From DAIOXA01 sp050949165 (GTDB lineage Bacteria > Bacillota > Proteinivoracia > UBA4975), in contig JBMNFF010000010.1 in NCBI GenBank assembly GCA_050949165.1, positions 124,001 through 188,000 of the forward strand: a DNA stretch of 64,000 bases. The letters run 5' to 3'. Positions 26,020-34,711 of this stretch are shown here, in pieces (positions within the stretch are counted from its first letter, which is position 1; the number at the start of each line of letters is the position of its first letter). The translations under genes were made by a program, and so were the position numbers. Under the pieces are notes generated by a model, which made no database searches, was not told where the DNA came from, and saw nothing but the letters and a program-made list of their open reading frames with translations.

Positions 26020-26109
26020 TTAATGGGGTTGGTATCGTCAATCAGGTTGAACTTGCCCTGATAATCCCGGGCAATGGAGTGGTTGAGCAGGATGGCCGAT
26101 GTGTAAGTA
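26020..26109 (-). repeat. degraded duplicate of the glnS 5' coding region
   Basis: Matches 24706-24808 in the same orientation: TTAATGGGGTTGGTATCGTC, then an almost unbroken match through CTGATAATCCCGGGCAATGG, with a 4-5 base deletion, an 11-base deletion and two substitutions. It encodes no intact protein. Together with the original it brackets the methyltransferase. Confidence 0.9.
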
Positions 26110-26179
26110 AAAAAACGAACTACAATGGTGCAGGGAAATTAGTCAACGATAGAGAATTCACTTATATCTGACAGATGGG

Positions 26180-26384
26180 GCAGCTCCAGGGTATCCAAAG
26201 AGCAAGGCCTCACCATCAGCTATAAGGACAACGAAAACGGCCTATGGCAGAACCAACCGCTGGTGGCCACCGGCTAAGCAGCCTAATCTTCGAGCATAGT
26301 TGGTATCGTCATCCAGGCCCTTTGGTTGGCGGCCTTGATGTTTTTTGGCTACAAAATGTTCTGCAAAACTGGGAGGTATCAATG
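26180..26384 (+). pseudogene. remnant of an ABC permease (first copy)
   Basis: Reads as short permease pieces (QNQPLVATG, then LWLAALMFFGYKMFCKTGRYQ-like after small shifts), interrupted by a stop at 26275 and deletions. The part 26244-26413 repeats 26919-27104. The 26110-26180 stretch before it shows nothing recognisable. Confidence 0.75.
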
Positions 26385-27077
26385 ATGTCAGTGTTAGTGG
26401 TGAAAGACCTGTCTAAATCCTATGGCAAGCATAAGGTGTTGGATAATGTTTCTCTGGTCATCAATCCCGGAGAGCTTGTAGCCCTGGTAGGTCCCAATGG
26501 CAGCGGCAAAACCACCTTTTTGAATTGCATTGCCAACGTCATCAATATTGATTCCGGGACAGTGGAGATACTGGGAAAGCCCCACACCGATGTGACCATC
26601 TTCCACAAGTACTCCTACATGATAGACAACACCGTTCTCTACAGTTATCTGTCGGGGTTAGATCACCTGAAGTTTGTCTGTGAAACCCGCAAGCTGAGCA
26701 AAGACGCCGTCAGAAGAGCAGTGGAGCTTGTCGAGAACATCGAGATGGTTGCCCTGCTCATTCTGTCCGGACTTGTCATGGTGGCCTTTGCCATGTTTGC
26801 TTCGCAAAAGATTCGCCATAAAACCGGGGTGGGCCTGGGTACGGTACTGATCTTTGGTTTGGGTTACCTTGCTTCCCGCTATGTGTTAAAGGGAGCCGGG
26901 ATATTCTTACCCTTTATTTGGCTGAACCAGCCGCTGGTGGCCACCGGCGAAGCCAGCATGATCTTCGATGTAAACATGATGAACAGCGTAATTGGTATCC
27001 TCATCCTGGCCCTTTGGCTGGCGGCCTGGGTGTTTTTTGGCTACAAAATGTTCAGCAAAACTGGGAGATATCAATGA
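26385..27077 (+). pseudogene. in-frame fusion of an ABC ATPase N-terminus to a permease C-terminus
   Basis: 230 codons from ATG 26385 (GGGAGGT upstream). Residues 1-124 are an ABC ATPase: MSVLVVKDLSKSYGKHKVLD, Walker A GPNGSGKTTFLN, ending VELVENIEM. From there it switches to a permease tail, VALLILSGLVMVAFAMFASQ through GYKMFSKTGRYQ, with three or four membrane segments. Signature LSGGQ, Walker B and H-loop are absent, so it cannot be a working ATPase. Best explained by a deletion that removed the end of the ATPase and the start of its permease. Confidence 0.85.
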
Positions 27078-27167
27078 TGCCAGCGTTAACGGAAAGACCT
27101 GTCAGATTATCCTCAAATCAGCATGAGGGACCTCTGTTGTGGGGCGTTCATTCTAGCAGAATGTGAG
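27074..27167 (+). pseudogene. ABC ATPase start remnant (second copy)
   Basis: ATGATGCCAGCGTTAACGGA and the following AAAGACCTGTC match the start of the ATPase at 26382 onward, then homology stops. Shows that permease-to-ATPase units were once in tandem. The rest up to 27278 (about 110 bases) holds no gene that I can see. Confidence 0.65.
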
Positions 27168-27278
27168 GTTTCGCTTTGAATAATTGGGAGGAAAATCCTT
27201 CCGAAAATCCCTCCAGCAATTTTGCAATAACCCCGTTATGTTAAAATAGAACAAAAGCCCGGGGAAGGACGGGATAGA

Positions 27279-27698
27279 ATGTATGCGGCAACGACAGAGG
27301 CTGCGGTGAGATATGCCGAAACAGACCAGATGGGCGTGGTCTACCATGCCAACTACCTGGTCTGGCTGGAATTGGGGCGCACCGCCTTGGTGGAGAGCCT
27401 GGGGCTAAGTTATGTCGATATGGAGCAAGACGGGATTGTCTCGCCGATCCTGGAAGTCCGGATCAAGTACCGCAAACCCCTGCGCTACGGAGAGACCGCC
27501 CGGATAAAGACCTGGATCGAAAAGTATGACGGACTCCGGGTGGTCTACGGCTACGAAATCCGCAATCCCCGGGGAGAACTGTGCGCCACCGCCTCCACAG
27601 TCAATGTCTACGTCGACAAGCAGAGTTTCCGCCCCGTCGCCATGAAGAAGCGCCTGCCCCACTGGCACCAAGCCTATGAGGGAGCCAAGAGAGCATAA
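27279..27698 (+). CDS. ybgC: YbgC-type acyl-CoA thioesterase (hot-dog fold)
   Basis: 139 residues. The 4HBT family signature RYAETDQMGVVYHANYLVWL contains the catalytic Asp, followed by ELGRTALVESLG. Hydrolyses acyl-CoA thioesters in the cytoplasm. Single-gene unit closed by a bidirectional terminator. Confidence 0.93.
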   Translation: MYAATTEAAVRYAETDQMGVVYHANYLVWLELGRTALVESLGLSYVDMEQDGIVSPILEVRIKYRKPLRYGETARIKTWIEKYDGLRVVYGYEIRNPRGELCATASTVNVYVDKQSFRPVAMKKRLPHWHQAYEGAKRA

Positions 27699-27700
27699 TA

Positions 27701-27726
27701 AAAACAGGGCCGGTCGGCCCTGTTTT
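27701..27726. terminator. bidirectional terminator
   Basis: AAAACAGGGCC-GGTC-GGCCCTGTTTT, symmetrical, between convergent ybgC and the DUF4870 gene. Confidence 0.9.
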
Positions 27727-27727
27727 G

Positions 27728-28045
27728 CTAGCGAATAAACCTGATGCTGACAGGATAGCGGTATTCCTGGTTGTTGCTGGCAGCAACGGCAGCCATGATG
27801 CAGAAGATGAGATCGACGATGGAAATGACGATGAAGCCGAGAATGCCGATTAAGATAAAGGTCAGGATAAAGGAAACAAACAAGCCCAAGAGTACGGTGA
27901 TCTGGAAATTTAGAGATTCTTTGGCATGCGCCTTGGCGAAGGGCTTGGTCTCATCGGCGATGAGGAATATCACCAGGGGCCCGATAAAGCCTGTGAACAG
28001 GCCCAGAATATGAGTAAGGATTGACAGTACCCTCTGATCTTCCAT
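27728..28045 (-). CDS. DUF4870 (Tic20-like) membrane protein
   Basis: 105 residues, three to four membrane segments; typical N-terminus MEDQRVLSILTHILGLFTGF and the conserved AKESLNFQIT. AAGGAGGTG lies upstream of ATG 28045. Function unknown. Confidence 0.88.
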   Translation of the reverse strand: MEDQRVLSILTHILGLFTGFIGPLVIFLIADETKPFAKAHAKESLNFQITVLLGLFVSFILTFILIGILGFIVISIVDLIFCIMAAVAASNNQEYRYPVSIRFIR

Positions 28046-28146
28046 TGTATAAGCACCTCCTTCCCATGCTGGCAACTGGGACAACGCCTAATCCATACCC
28101 AAAGTAATTCGACATGGCGCAGTCTTTTTCCTCCCCGCAGGGTTAT

Positions 28147-28617
28147 TCAGACCAACTTGAGCAGGACCTGAGCCAGCTCTTTGTAGCGCGGGAGGGAATC
28201 CAACAGTTCCAGACGGCGGGCAAAGCCCCATTCCGCAACCTGAATGGGGGCTCCTCTCCACACCACCTGGGCCGCCCGGCGGTGGCGCAGCCCCGGCGCC
28301 GACTTGTCAAACCGGGCGGGGCCGGTGATTATGAGGATTGCCGCCATCCGGAATTGGTTCCCCGCTCCCAGGCCAAGGATTACCACATCTCCCCGGTCAA
28401 TCAGATCATAGAAGTTATCGAAGTACTTCTTTACCAATCCGAATTGGCTTCCTGAGCCCCCCGCCAGCTGAAGCCGGGAAAAGAGCGCAAGGCGCACTTC
28501 GGCGCTCAGGGAGCCGTAATCGACGTCAACCCCCTCCTGGTCAATGGCCACAAAGGCGGAATCGCTCAGAAACAAGGGCACCCAATTCTCTTTGGCCTTC
28601 ATCAACCAGACATTCAT
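28147..28617 (-). CDS. hypothetical protein, possibly PUA/EVE-like
   Basis: 156 residues starting MNVWLMKAKENWVPLFLSDS; the central GDVVILGLGAGNQFRMAAIL resembles the ligand-side strand pattern of EVE/PUA-like or McrB-N-type domains, which bind modified bases. This is only a resemblance by eye. No neighbours of the restriction type are present. Its start has GTGAGGGA upstream. Confidence 0.6.
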   Translation of the reverse strand: MNVWLMKAKENWVPLFLSDSAFVAIDQEGVDVDYGSLSAEVRLALFSRLQLAGGSGSQFGLVKKYFDNFYDLIDRGDVVILGLGAGNQFRMAAILIITGPARFDKSAPGLRHRRAAQVVWRGAPIQVAEWGFARRLELLDSLPRYKELAQVLLKLV

Positions 28618-28675
28618 TCCCTCACCCCCGGCTTTCTAAATAGATATGCCGCCGGGGCCGGGATAAGACTTGTAT

Positions 28676-28711
28676 CAAAAAGGGAGCTGTCGCCAATCGG
28701 CGACAGCCCTC
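28676..28711 (-). terminator. intrinsic terminator of the CofE-like gene
   Basis: On the minus strand AGGGCTGTCGCC-GATT-GGCGACAGCTCCC-TTTTT. Confidence 0.88.
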
Positions 28712-28736
28712 GCCCGGGGAGCCGAAAGCCCCCCAG

Positions 28737-29912
28737 TTAACCTAAAAATCCCTTGACCAAGATCAGCGGCGTACCGGCATCGGCGGAGCCACTGACCAGA
28801 TCCGCCAGGCTGGCAATGACATCCTCCAGGCGTCGGGGGGTCGTTCCTTCCGCCTCCATCTGGCTAGGACTGCTGATGGAATGCTTTTGCCGAAGGATTT
28901 CTTCTATCTCTTCGGCACTGCGGCCTTGGTGAAAATACAGATCTGCCAGGTATTTATACTTATAGCCTTCCCGCATGGCGTTGGCAAACCCGGCAGTGGC
29001 GCCGAAGACGGGCTGGGGATCCGCCAGCTCGTAAATCTGGGTGGTGGGATCCTTATAGGCTCCATCTCCGTAGATAATGACCTCAATTGCCTTGCCAGTG
29101 AGCGCCGCCACTTCCCGCTGGACATCCCGGGCAAAGGCCGCGGCATCCCGGGGAGGCAGCTTTATCCTGTTCTCAGTGGACATATTGCTGCCCAGGAGTC
29201 CCCACTCCGACCATGCCGGCCGCTGGGGTGAAGAACAGAGGTCGGAAAGGGTCAGCGTCTTGACCTTGCCCTGGAGGGCCTGTTGGGTTCGCTGGCGGCT
29301 GTGGACATCGGCGATGATTACAGCCTCCGGAGCCAGGGTCAGGATGTACTCCGGGTCGTTGCTGAGGTGGATATTGGCCCGGGGGCCCTGCCCCTGGATA
29401 ACCTGGCGGTAGAAATCGATATAGTCTATTTCGGTAATAGGGTGCTTAAAGCTATGGCCTTGTAGTTCTTGGGGGGTGATGGCATCGGTGTATACCTTGC
29501 CCAGGCTGCTTGAGAAGGCCTCGGAGATTATCTGATTGCCTACTTCGTCCCGTGGCCAGGAAAGCTGCACCACAACTTCTCCTTGGGGCACTGCCGAGGC
29601 AAAGGCCTCCAGGATCATGGAAAAGCGATTGCGGCTGGCAATGGGAAAGAGCACGCCAATCCGGGCATTTGGCGCCAGTTCCAGGCGCTCCCGAAGTTCT
29701 GCGGCAATTTCTTCGGTGGTTACATAGTTATTCTGGGCCCGGGCCAGCACAGACTCGGTGATGCACAGGACATCTCCATCGGCCAGGAGCTGATCCCGAT
29801 GACACTGTTTGACCACCTCGGCAATCATCCCCTTTAAATCCGAGCCGGGCACAACCACGCCCATTTTTAAGCCCAGGGCAGCAGGACCAATGTACGCAGG
29901 TAATTTTGCCAT
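28737..29912 (-). CDS. coenzyme F420-0:L-glutamate ligase family protein
   Basis: 391 residues. Blocks LADGDVLCITESVLARAQNN, ASRNRFSMILEAFASA and VIIYGDGAYKDPTTQIYE fit the PF01996-type family that includes CofE. No other F420 gene is visible, and Bacillota carry CofE paralogues with different amide-ligase roles, so F420 synthesis should not be assumed. ATG 29912 is preferred over GTG 29921, which overlaps the GAGGTGA ribosome site. Confidence 0.82.
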   Translation of the reverse strand: MAKLPAYIGPAALGLKMGVVVPGSDLKGMIAEVVKQCHRDQLLADGDVLCITESVLARAQNNYVTTEEIAAELRERLELAPNARIGVLFPIASRNRFSMILEAFASAVPQGEVVVQLSWPRDEVGNQIISEAFSSSLGKVYTDAITPQELQGHSFKHPITEIDYIDFYRQVIQGQGPRANIHLSNDPEYILTLAPEAVIIADVHSRQRTQQALQGKVKTLTLSDLCSSPQRPAWSEWGLLGSNMSTENRIKLPPRDAAAFARDVQREVAALTGKAIEVIIYGDGAYKDPTTQIYELADPQPVFGATAGFANAMREGYKYKYLADLYFHQGRSAEEIEEILRQKHSISSPSQMEAEGTTPRRLEDVIASLADLVSGSADAGTPLILVKGFLG

Positions 29913-30089
29913 ACCCTTCACCTCTATTACATTTTTTACCCCGATGATTTTATCATAATACTATAGTTATTGCCATTCCCTGTTATTTTTTACTCCTGCG
30001 CGGCCTTGGCGAGGAGGAAGGCACTTGCATCCGCCGCCGACAACCTATAAACTTAAGCAAAGAAACACATGCAGTGGAGGAATTTTAGT

Positions 30090-31757
30090 ATGAACGTCTT
30101 AGACAGGGTCAAGGATGCGTTGAAACAGGAAATCGCTGCAGCCGCTCTCAAGGCCGGCTTTGCCCAGGTCGGCAATATCCCAGTGGTGCTGGAAACGCCC
30201 CGCCTCAAGGAACACGGCGACTACGCCACCAACCTGGCCATGCAGCTGACCAAGATCGCCAAACAGCCGCCCAGGCAAATTGCCCAGGCAATAGTGGATA
30301 ATCTCGACGCCGGCAAGGCCAGGGTCAGCCAGGTGGAAATTGCCGGCCCTGGATTTATCAATTTCCGCATGGACAAGAGCTATCTCCTGGACATAATTCC
30401 CGAAATCCTCAGGGCAGGGCGGGAATACGGCAGCTCAAATCATGGGGGAGGCCGCAAGGTAAATATTGAGTTCGTTTCGGCAAACCCCACGGGAGACCTG
30501 CATGTAGGCCATGCCCGCAACGCTGCGGTGGGGGACAGCCTGAGCCGGATTATGGCCAAAGCGGGCTATGCCGTGCATCGGGAGTACTATATCAACGATG
30601 CCGGCAACCAGATCAACAACCTGGCCCTTTCCCTGGAAGCCCGCTATCTCCAGGCCCTGGGCCAGGATTTCCCCATGCCCCAGGACGGCTATCACGGCGC
30701 CGACATCATAGCCATGGGCAGGGAGTTGGCGGCCAACGAGGGTGAAAAATATGCCGGACTGCCCAGGCCAGAGCGCCTGCAGGTAATGCGCCAATACGCC
30801 CTGGAAAGAGAAATAGACAAGCTGCGGCGGGATCTGGCCGACTTCGGCGTGGAATTTGACACCTGGTTCTCGGAGACTTCCCTGTACGAGTCGGGCACGC
30901 CCGAGGCGGTCCTGGAGTTTATGAGCCGGCAGGGCTGCACCTACCGGGAAGGCGGAGCGGTGTGGTTCCGGGCCAGTGAATTCGGCGATGACAAGGACCG
31001 CGTCCTGGTCAAGCAGGACGGCTCCTACACCTACCTGATGCCGGATATCGCCTACCACCGGAACAAGCTGGAGCGGGGCTTTGAGACCCTGATCAACGTG
31101 TGGGGGGCAGACCACCACGGCTATATTCCCCGGCTGCGGGCCGCCCTCAAGGCCCTGGGCTATGAGCCCGACCGGCTGCAAATCCTCATCATGCAGATGG
31201 TCAACCTCTTCCAGGACGGGGAAAAGATCAAGATGAGCAAGCGCACCGGCAAGGCCGTAACCCTCCGGGATCTCCTGGACGAAGTGGGGGCCGATGCCGT
31301 CCGCTACTTCCTGACCATGCTCAGCGCCGACTCGCCCTTGGATTTCGACCTGGACCTGGCGGTATCCAAGTCCAACGACAACCCCGTCTTCTATGTCCAG
31401 TATGCCCATGCCCGGCTGTGCAGCATGGAGGAAAATGCCCGGGAAGCCGGCCTGACCTTGGACCAGGATCTGAACCTCTCTCCCCTCGACCTGGAAAGGG
31501 AATACGATCTCCTAAACCACCTGGGCGAATTCCCTTCCGTGGTGGCGGAAGCGGCAGAGAGGCTCATGCCCCACCGGGTGGTGGCCTATGTGTTCGAGTT
31601 GGCATCCCAGCTCCACAGTTACTACAATGCCCAACGGGTCATCGACCCCGATGACCTGGCCGCCAGCAAAGCCCGCCTGGCCCTGATGAAGGCGGTGCGG
31701 ATAACCATCGCCAATGCCCTGGACCTCATCGGCGTCACCGCCCCGGAAAAGATGTAA
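30090..31757 (+). CDS. argS: arginyl-tRNA synthetase
   Basis: 555 residues, class I. N-terminal Add1 domain, HIGH in SANPTGDLHVGHARNAAVGD, KMSKS as KIKMSKRTGKAVTL, C-terminal DALR anticodon domain. GGAGG lies 10 bases upstream of ATG 30090. Unlike proS and metG there is no T-box leader. Confidence 0.97.
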   Translation: MNVLDRVKDALKQEIAAAALKAGFAQVGNIPVVLETPRLKEHGDYATNLAMQLTKIAKQPPRQIAQAIVDNLDAGKARVSQVEIAGPGFINFRMDKSYLLDIIPEILRAGREYGSSNHGGGRKVNIEFVSANPTGDLHVGHARNAAVGDSLSRIMAKAGYAVHREYYINDAGNQINNLALSLEARYLQALGQDFPMPQDGYHGADIIAMGRELAANEGEKYAGLPRPERLQVMRQYALEREIDKLRRDLADFGVEFDTWFSETSLYESGTPEAVLEFMSRQGCTYREGGAVWFRASEFGDDKDRVLVKQDGSYTYLMPDIAYHRNKLERGFETLINVWGADHHGYIPRLRAALKALGYEPDRLQILIMQMVNLFQDGEKIKMSKRTGKAVTLRDLLDEVGADAVRYFLTMLSADSPLDFDLDLAVSKSNDNPVFYVQYAHARLCSMEENAREAGLTLDQDLNLSPLDLEREYDLLNHLGEFPSVVAEAAERLMPHRVVAYVFELASQLHSYYNAQRVIDPDDLAASKARLALMKAVRITIANALDLIGVTAPEKM

Positions 31758-31764
31758 AGATAAT

Positions 31765-31800
31765 GACCGCCCCCGAGCAGCCGGGGGCGGTCTTCCTTTT
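31765..31800 (+). terminator. intrinsic terminator of argS
   Basis: GACCGCCCCCG-AGCAGC-CGGGGGCGGTC-TTCCTTTT, 11-base arms. Confidence 0.9.
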
Positions 31801-32395
31801 ACTGGGGCCGGCATTGGCCAAACTGACCAATGAGCACTATCCTGTTCAGATTGGGCGTGATAAAGGGCGGAGCGGTTTCAGCGGTGACCACGATGTCCTG
31901 GAAGGGGGCAAACTGTTCTCCGGGACCAAAGGTTATGGCGCCCACCCAGACCCCAGGCTCAATGATGACAGGTCCAGTCTGGAACAATTGGAAGGGGATG
32001 GGCGCCTGGTTGGGGCGGCGAATCCAGGCGACATAGGTGGAGCCGCCGAAGGTGCCCGGCGGCGGCAGCCCGATGGTGGAGACCAGCACATTCCCCTCCC
32101 GGGCATTTTGCACCACCCGGGCCACGCCCCCCGCCTCGGCTTCAGGCAAGATGGGCACATTGGCGGTGCGGAATAAGAGCATCGAACATTCCACCACCGG
32201 CGGGGCGCCGGAAGGCACGCAGATCTGCTGTCCCGGGAAGATCATGTTGGGATCGGAAATCTGGGGGTTGGCGGCAATCAAGGCGTTGAGGCTGACGCCG
32301 AACCGCTGGGCGATGAAAAACATGGTATCCCCGCTGACCACTGTGTAGATAAAGCCCGAGCAAGCGGCAGGTGGAGGGGGAAATTGTCTTTGCAT
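31799..32395 (-). CDS. LysM domain protein (possible spore-coat protein)
   Basis: 198 residues. One LysM domain (residues about 17-64: YTVVSGDTMFFIAQRFGVSL, then IFPGQQICVP), followed by an unknown beta-rich domain of ~125 residues ending GQFGQCRPQ. No signal peptide: LysM proteins of spore formers without a signal, such as SafA-like ones, act on the forespore surface, so a coat role is plausible but not shown. Start ATG 32395 has GGGAGG, which is locked in a hairpin (32400-32443). Confidence 0.85.
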   Translation of the reverse strand: MQRQFPPPPAACSGFIYTVVSGDTMFFIAQRFGVSLNALIAANPQISDPNMIFPGQQICVPSGAPPVVECSMLLFRTANVPILPEAEAGGVARVVQNAREGNVLVSTIGLPPPGTFGGSTYVAWIRRPNQAPIPFQLFQTGPVIIEPGVWVGAITFGPGEQFAPFQDIVVTAETAPPFITPNLNRIVLIGQFGQCRPQ

Positions 32396-32399
32396 AGGA

Positions 32400-32443
32400 A
32401 AACCTCCCTTCATCGTGCTGGTACAGTGTATGAAGGGAGGTTT
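32400..32443 (-). promoter_or_regulatory. Shine-Dalgarno-sequestering hairpin of the LysM gene
   Basis: Perfect 14-base arms AAACCTCCCTTCAT / ATGAAGGGAGGTTT, loop 32414-32429. In the minus-strand mRNA the 3' arm contains the GGGAGG used by the gene and the 5' arm its anti-sequence. Confidence 0.8.
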
Positions 32444-32474
32444 CATCCTGAATTCCGCAATAGGCCAGGCCGAA

Positions 32475-33458
32475 CTAGACCCGGGCCACCTGCTCCACCA
32501 GCCAGTCCCGGAAGTCTTCGACCTGGGACGAGCCGGCGGCTTCTTTATACCGACCGGCGATGGCGTCGGGGTCCAGGGCTGCTCCATGCAAGGCCGCAGC
32601 CATTTCCTCAATGAGTTGCGGGTTCATGGCGTCGGAGTAGATGGTGGCCTGGGTGATGATGCCCTTTTTCAGGCTGAGGCCAACCTGAATTTCTCCCCAG
32701 GGAAAGCGGGTTTCAAATTCCAGGTCGAACTTGGGCGTATGGCCGTACCGCCACTCCCAGGAAGAGTAGCGTTGATAGAGGTCGGCCAGGGCCAGAGAAG
32801 TCGGGGAAATAACTTCCTCCCGCCCTTCTCCGCCATAGACCTCGACGAAAGCTTCGGCCAGGGCAGCGGCCATAGTCTCGATGCTGATGTCGGGATTGAG
32901 GCTCTTGAGGTTGACCACCCGAGCCTGCACCGATTCTATGGCCTTGGAACGCATCTTGGCCTGGGATACCTGGAGATACCTGGTCATATCCTCAAAATCC
33001 ACATCCACCAGGATGGTGCCGTGGTGATAGGCGCTCAGTTCCTCAAAATAAAAGGCATTGCCGGAGAACTTTCGCCCCTGAACAACGATGTCGTTGCGGC
33101 CGCTGAATTCCGCCTCGATGCCCTGCTTGCCCACCGCCTTGAGGATGACCCCCAGCTGCCGCTCCAAATTATAGTTTCTCCGCTCCATGATGAAGGTAAA
33201 GTTGAGATTGCCCAGGTCATGGTAGACGGCGCCGCCGCCGGACAGGCGCCGGGCCAGCTTTTTGCCGTCTGCTTCCAATTCCCTGCATCGGCACTGCTTC
33301 CAGGCGTTCTGGTTGCGCCCGATGACCACGGTGCCCTGATTCTGCCAGAGGTAGAGCACCACCTGGTCGGGGCCTATGGTCCTCAGCAAGTGCTCTTCCA
33401 GGGCAAGATTGTACCAAGGGTCAAAACTGGTGGAGCGAACGATTCTGGTTTTAAACAT
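32475..33458 (-). CDS. lplA: lipoate-protein ligase
   Basis: 327 residues. Biotin/lipoate ligase fold with RRLSGGGAVYHDLGNLNFTF, the catalytic Lys in QGRKFSGNAFYF, and a C-terminal accessory domain (WEWRYGHTPKF). Attaches lipoate to E2 or GcvH proteins; no target is in the window. ATG 33458 follows GGGAGGAATCTA. Confidence 0.95.
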   Translation of the reverse strand: MFKTRIVRSTSFDPWYNLALEEHLLRTIGPDQVVLYLWQNQGTVVIGRNQNAWKQCRCRELEADGKKLARRLSGGGAVYHDLGNLNFTFIMERRNYNLERQLGVILKAVGKQGIEAEFSGRNDIVVQGRKFSGNAFYFEELSAYHHGTILVDVDFEDMTRYLQVSQAKMRSKAIESVQARVVNLKSLNPDISIETMAAALAEAFVEVYGGEGREEVISPTSLALADLYQRYSSWEWRYGHTPKFDLEFETRFPWGEIQVGLSLKKGIITQATIYSDAMNPQLIEEMAAALHGAALDPDAIAGRYKEAAGSSQVEDFRDWLVEQVARV

Positions 33459-33474
33459 TAGATTCCTCCCACAA

Positions 33475-33505
33475 GGGGACGGTCCCCCTTTAGGAGTCCG
33501 TCCCC
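33475..33505. repeat. GGGGACGG..CCGTCCCC palindromic repeat
   Basis: GGGGACGG-N15-CCGTCCCC between lplA and the thiolase. Same ends as the elements at 49972 and 50141-50252. Confidence 0.6.
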
Positions 33506-33511
33506 CGGATA

Positions 33512-34690
33512 TTACATTTGCACCAAGGCGGCGATGCCCTGGCCGCCACCGATACAGAGGGTGGCCAGGCCGGTCTTGGCCTTGCGCCGCTTCATCTCGT
33601 AGAGCAAGGTGACGAGAATCCGGGCGCCGCTGGCGCCAATTGGGTGCCCCAGGGCGATGGCCCCACCGTTAACATTGACGATTTCGGGGTTCCAGTCCAG
33701 CTCCTTGGCAACTGCCAGAGATTGGGCGGCAAAGGCCTCGTTGGCCTCGATGAGGTCCAGATCGTCGATGGTCAGGCCGGTCTTGGTCAAGAGCTTGCGC
33801 ACGGCGTAAACAGGTCCAATCCCCATAATCCGGGGCTCCACGCCGGCACAGGCCGAGGCCACAAAAGTAGCCAGAGGCTCAATCCCCAACTCCTGCGCCT
33901 TGGCCTCGGTCATCAGAACCACCGCAGCAGCGCCGTCATTGATGCCGGAAGCGTTGCCGGCGGTGACGGTGCCGTCCTTCTTAAAGGCGGGGCGCAGCTT
34001 GGCAAGGCTTTCCACCGTCACTCCCGCCCGGGGGTATTCATCGGTGTCAAAGATTACCGGGTCTCCCTTACGCTGGGGAATCTCCACCGGCACGATCTCT
34101 TGGGCAAAGCGCCCTTCGGCGATGGCTGCCTGGGCCCGGCGCTGACTTTCGGCGGCAAACTCATCCTGCTCCTGGCGGCTGATATTGTACTGCTCTGCCA
34201 AATTCTCGGCGGTTATGCCCATGTGCACATCCTCCATGGCGCACCAGAGGCCGTCCTTGATCATGGCGTCCTCGATGGCGCCATGTCCCATTCTGTGCCC
34301 CCACCGGGCTCTGCTGAGATAATAGGGAGCCATGCTCATATTCTCGGCTCCCCCAGCCACCACAATGCTGGCCTCGCCCAGGGCGATGGCCTGGGCGCCC
34401 AGGGCGATGGCCCTGAGACCAGATCCGCACACCATGTTGACGGTCATGGCCGTGGCTTCCACGGGGATGCCTGCGCGGATAGCAGCCTGGCGGGCGGGGT
34501 TCTGCCCCTGCCCCCCCTGAAGGATATTGCCCAGGAAAACTTCTTCAACCTGGTCGGCGGCGACGCCCGCCCTCTTCATTGCCTCCCTGAAAACCAGCTC
34601 GGCCAGGGAAACGGCGCTGATATCCTTTATCGTTCCCCCGTAGCTGCCCACGGGAGTCCGCACCGCCGAAGCGATGACTACCTTTTCCAT
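33512..34690 (-). CDS. acetyl-CoA acetyltransferase (thiolase)
   Basis: 392 residues. Nucleophilic Cys in NMVCGSGLRAIALGAQ, His in GHPIGASGARI and second Cys in LCIGGGQGIAAL. Condenses two acetyl-CoA or cleaves acetoacetyl-CoA. ATG 34690 lies in the GGAGGTGGGAGAGAAAATG context. Same strand and directly downstream of the CoA-transferase genes, so the three form an acetoacetate or ketone-body module. Confidence 0.95.
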   Translation of the reverse strand: MEKVVIASAVRTPVGSYGGTIKDISAVSLAELVFREAMKRAGVAADQVEEVFLGNILQGGQGQNPARQAAIRAGIPVEATAMTVNMVCGSGLRAIALGAQAIALGEASIVVAGGAENMSMAPYYLSRARWGHRMGHGAIEDAMIKDGLWCAMEDVHMGITAENLAEQYNISRQEQDEFAAESQRRAQAAIAEGRFAQEIVPVEIPQRKGDPVIFDTDEYPRAGVTVESLAKLRPAFKKDGTVTAGNASGINDGAAAVVLMTEAKAQELGIEPLATFVASACAGVEPRIMGIGPVYAVRKLLTKTGLTIDDLDLIEANEAFAAQSLAVAKELDWNPEIVNVNGGAIALGHPIGASGARILVTLLYEMKRRKAKTGLATLCIGGGQGIAALVQM

Positions 34691-34711
34691 TTTCTCTCCC
34701 ACCTCCATTTA

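Noticed and set aside
25977..27278. Insertion sequence or transposon
   Set aside because: No transposase fragment or terminal inverted repeats; the repeats present are pieces of glnS and of an ABC locus.
28737..29912. F420 biosynthesis locus
   Set aside because: Only a CofE-family protein is present; no cofC, cofD, cofG/H or F420-dependent enzyme in the window, and the family has other roles.
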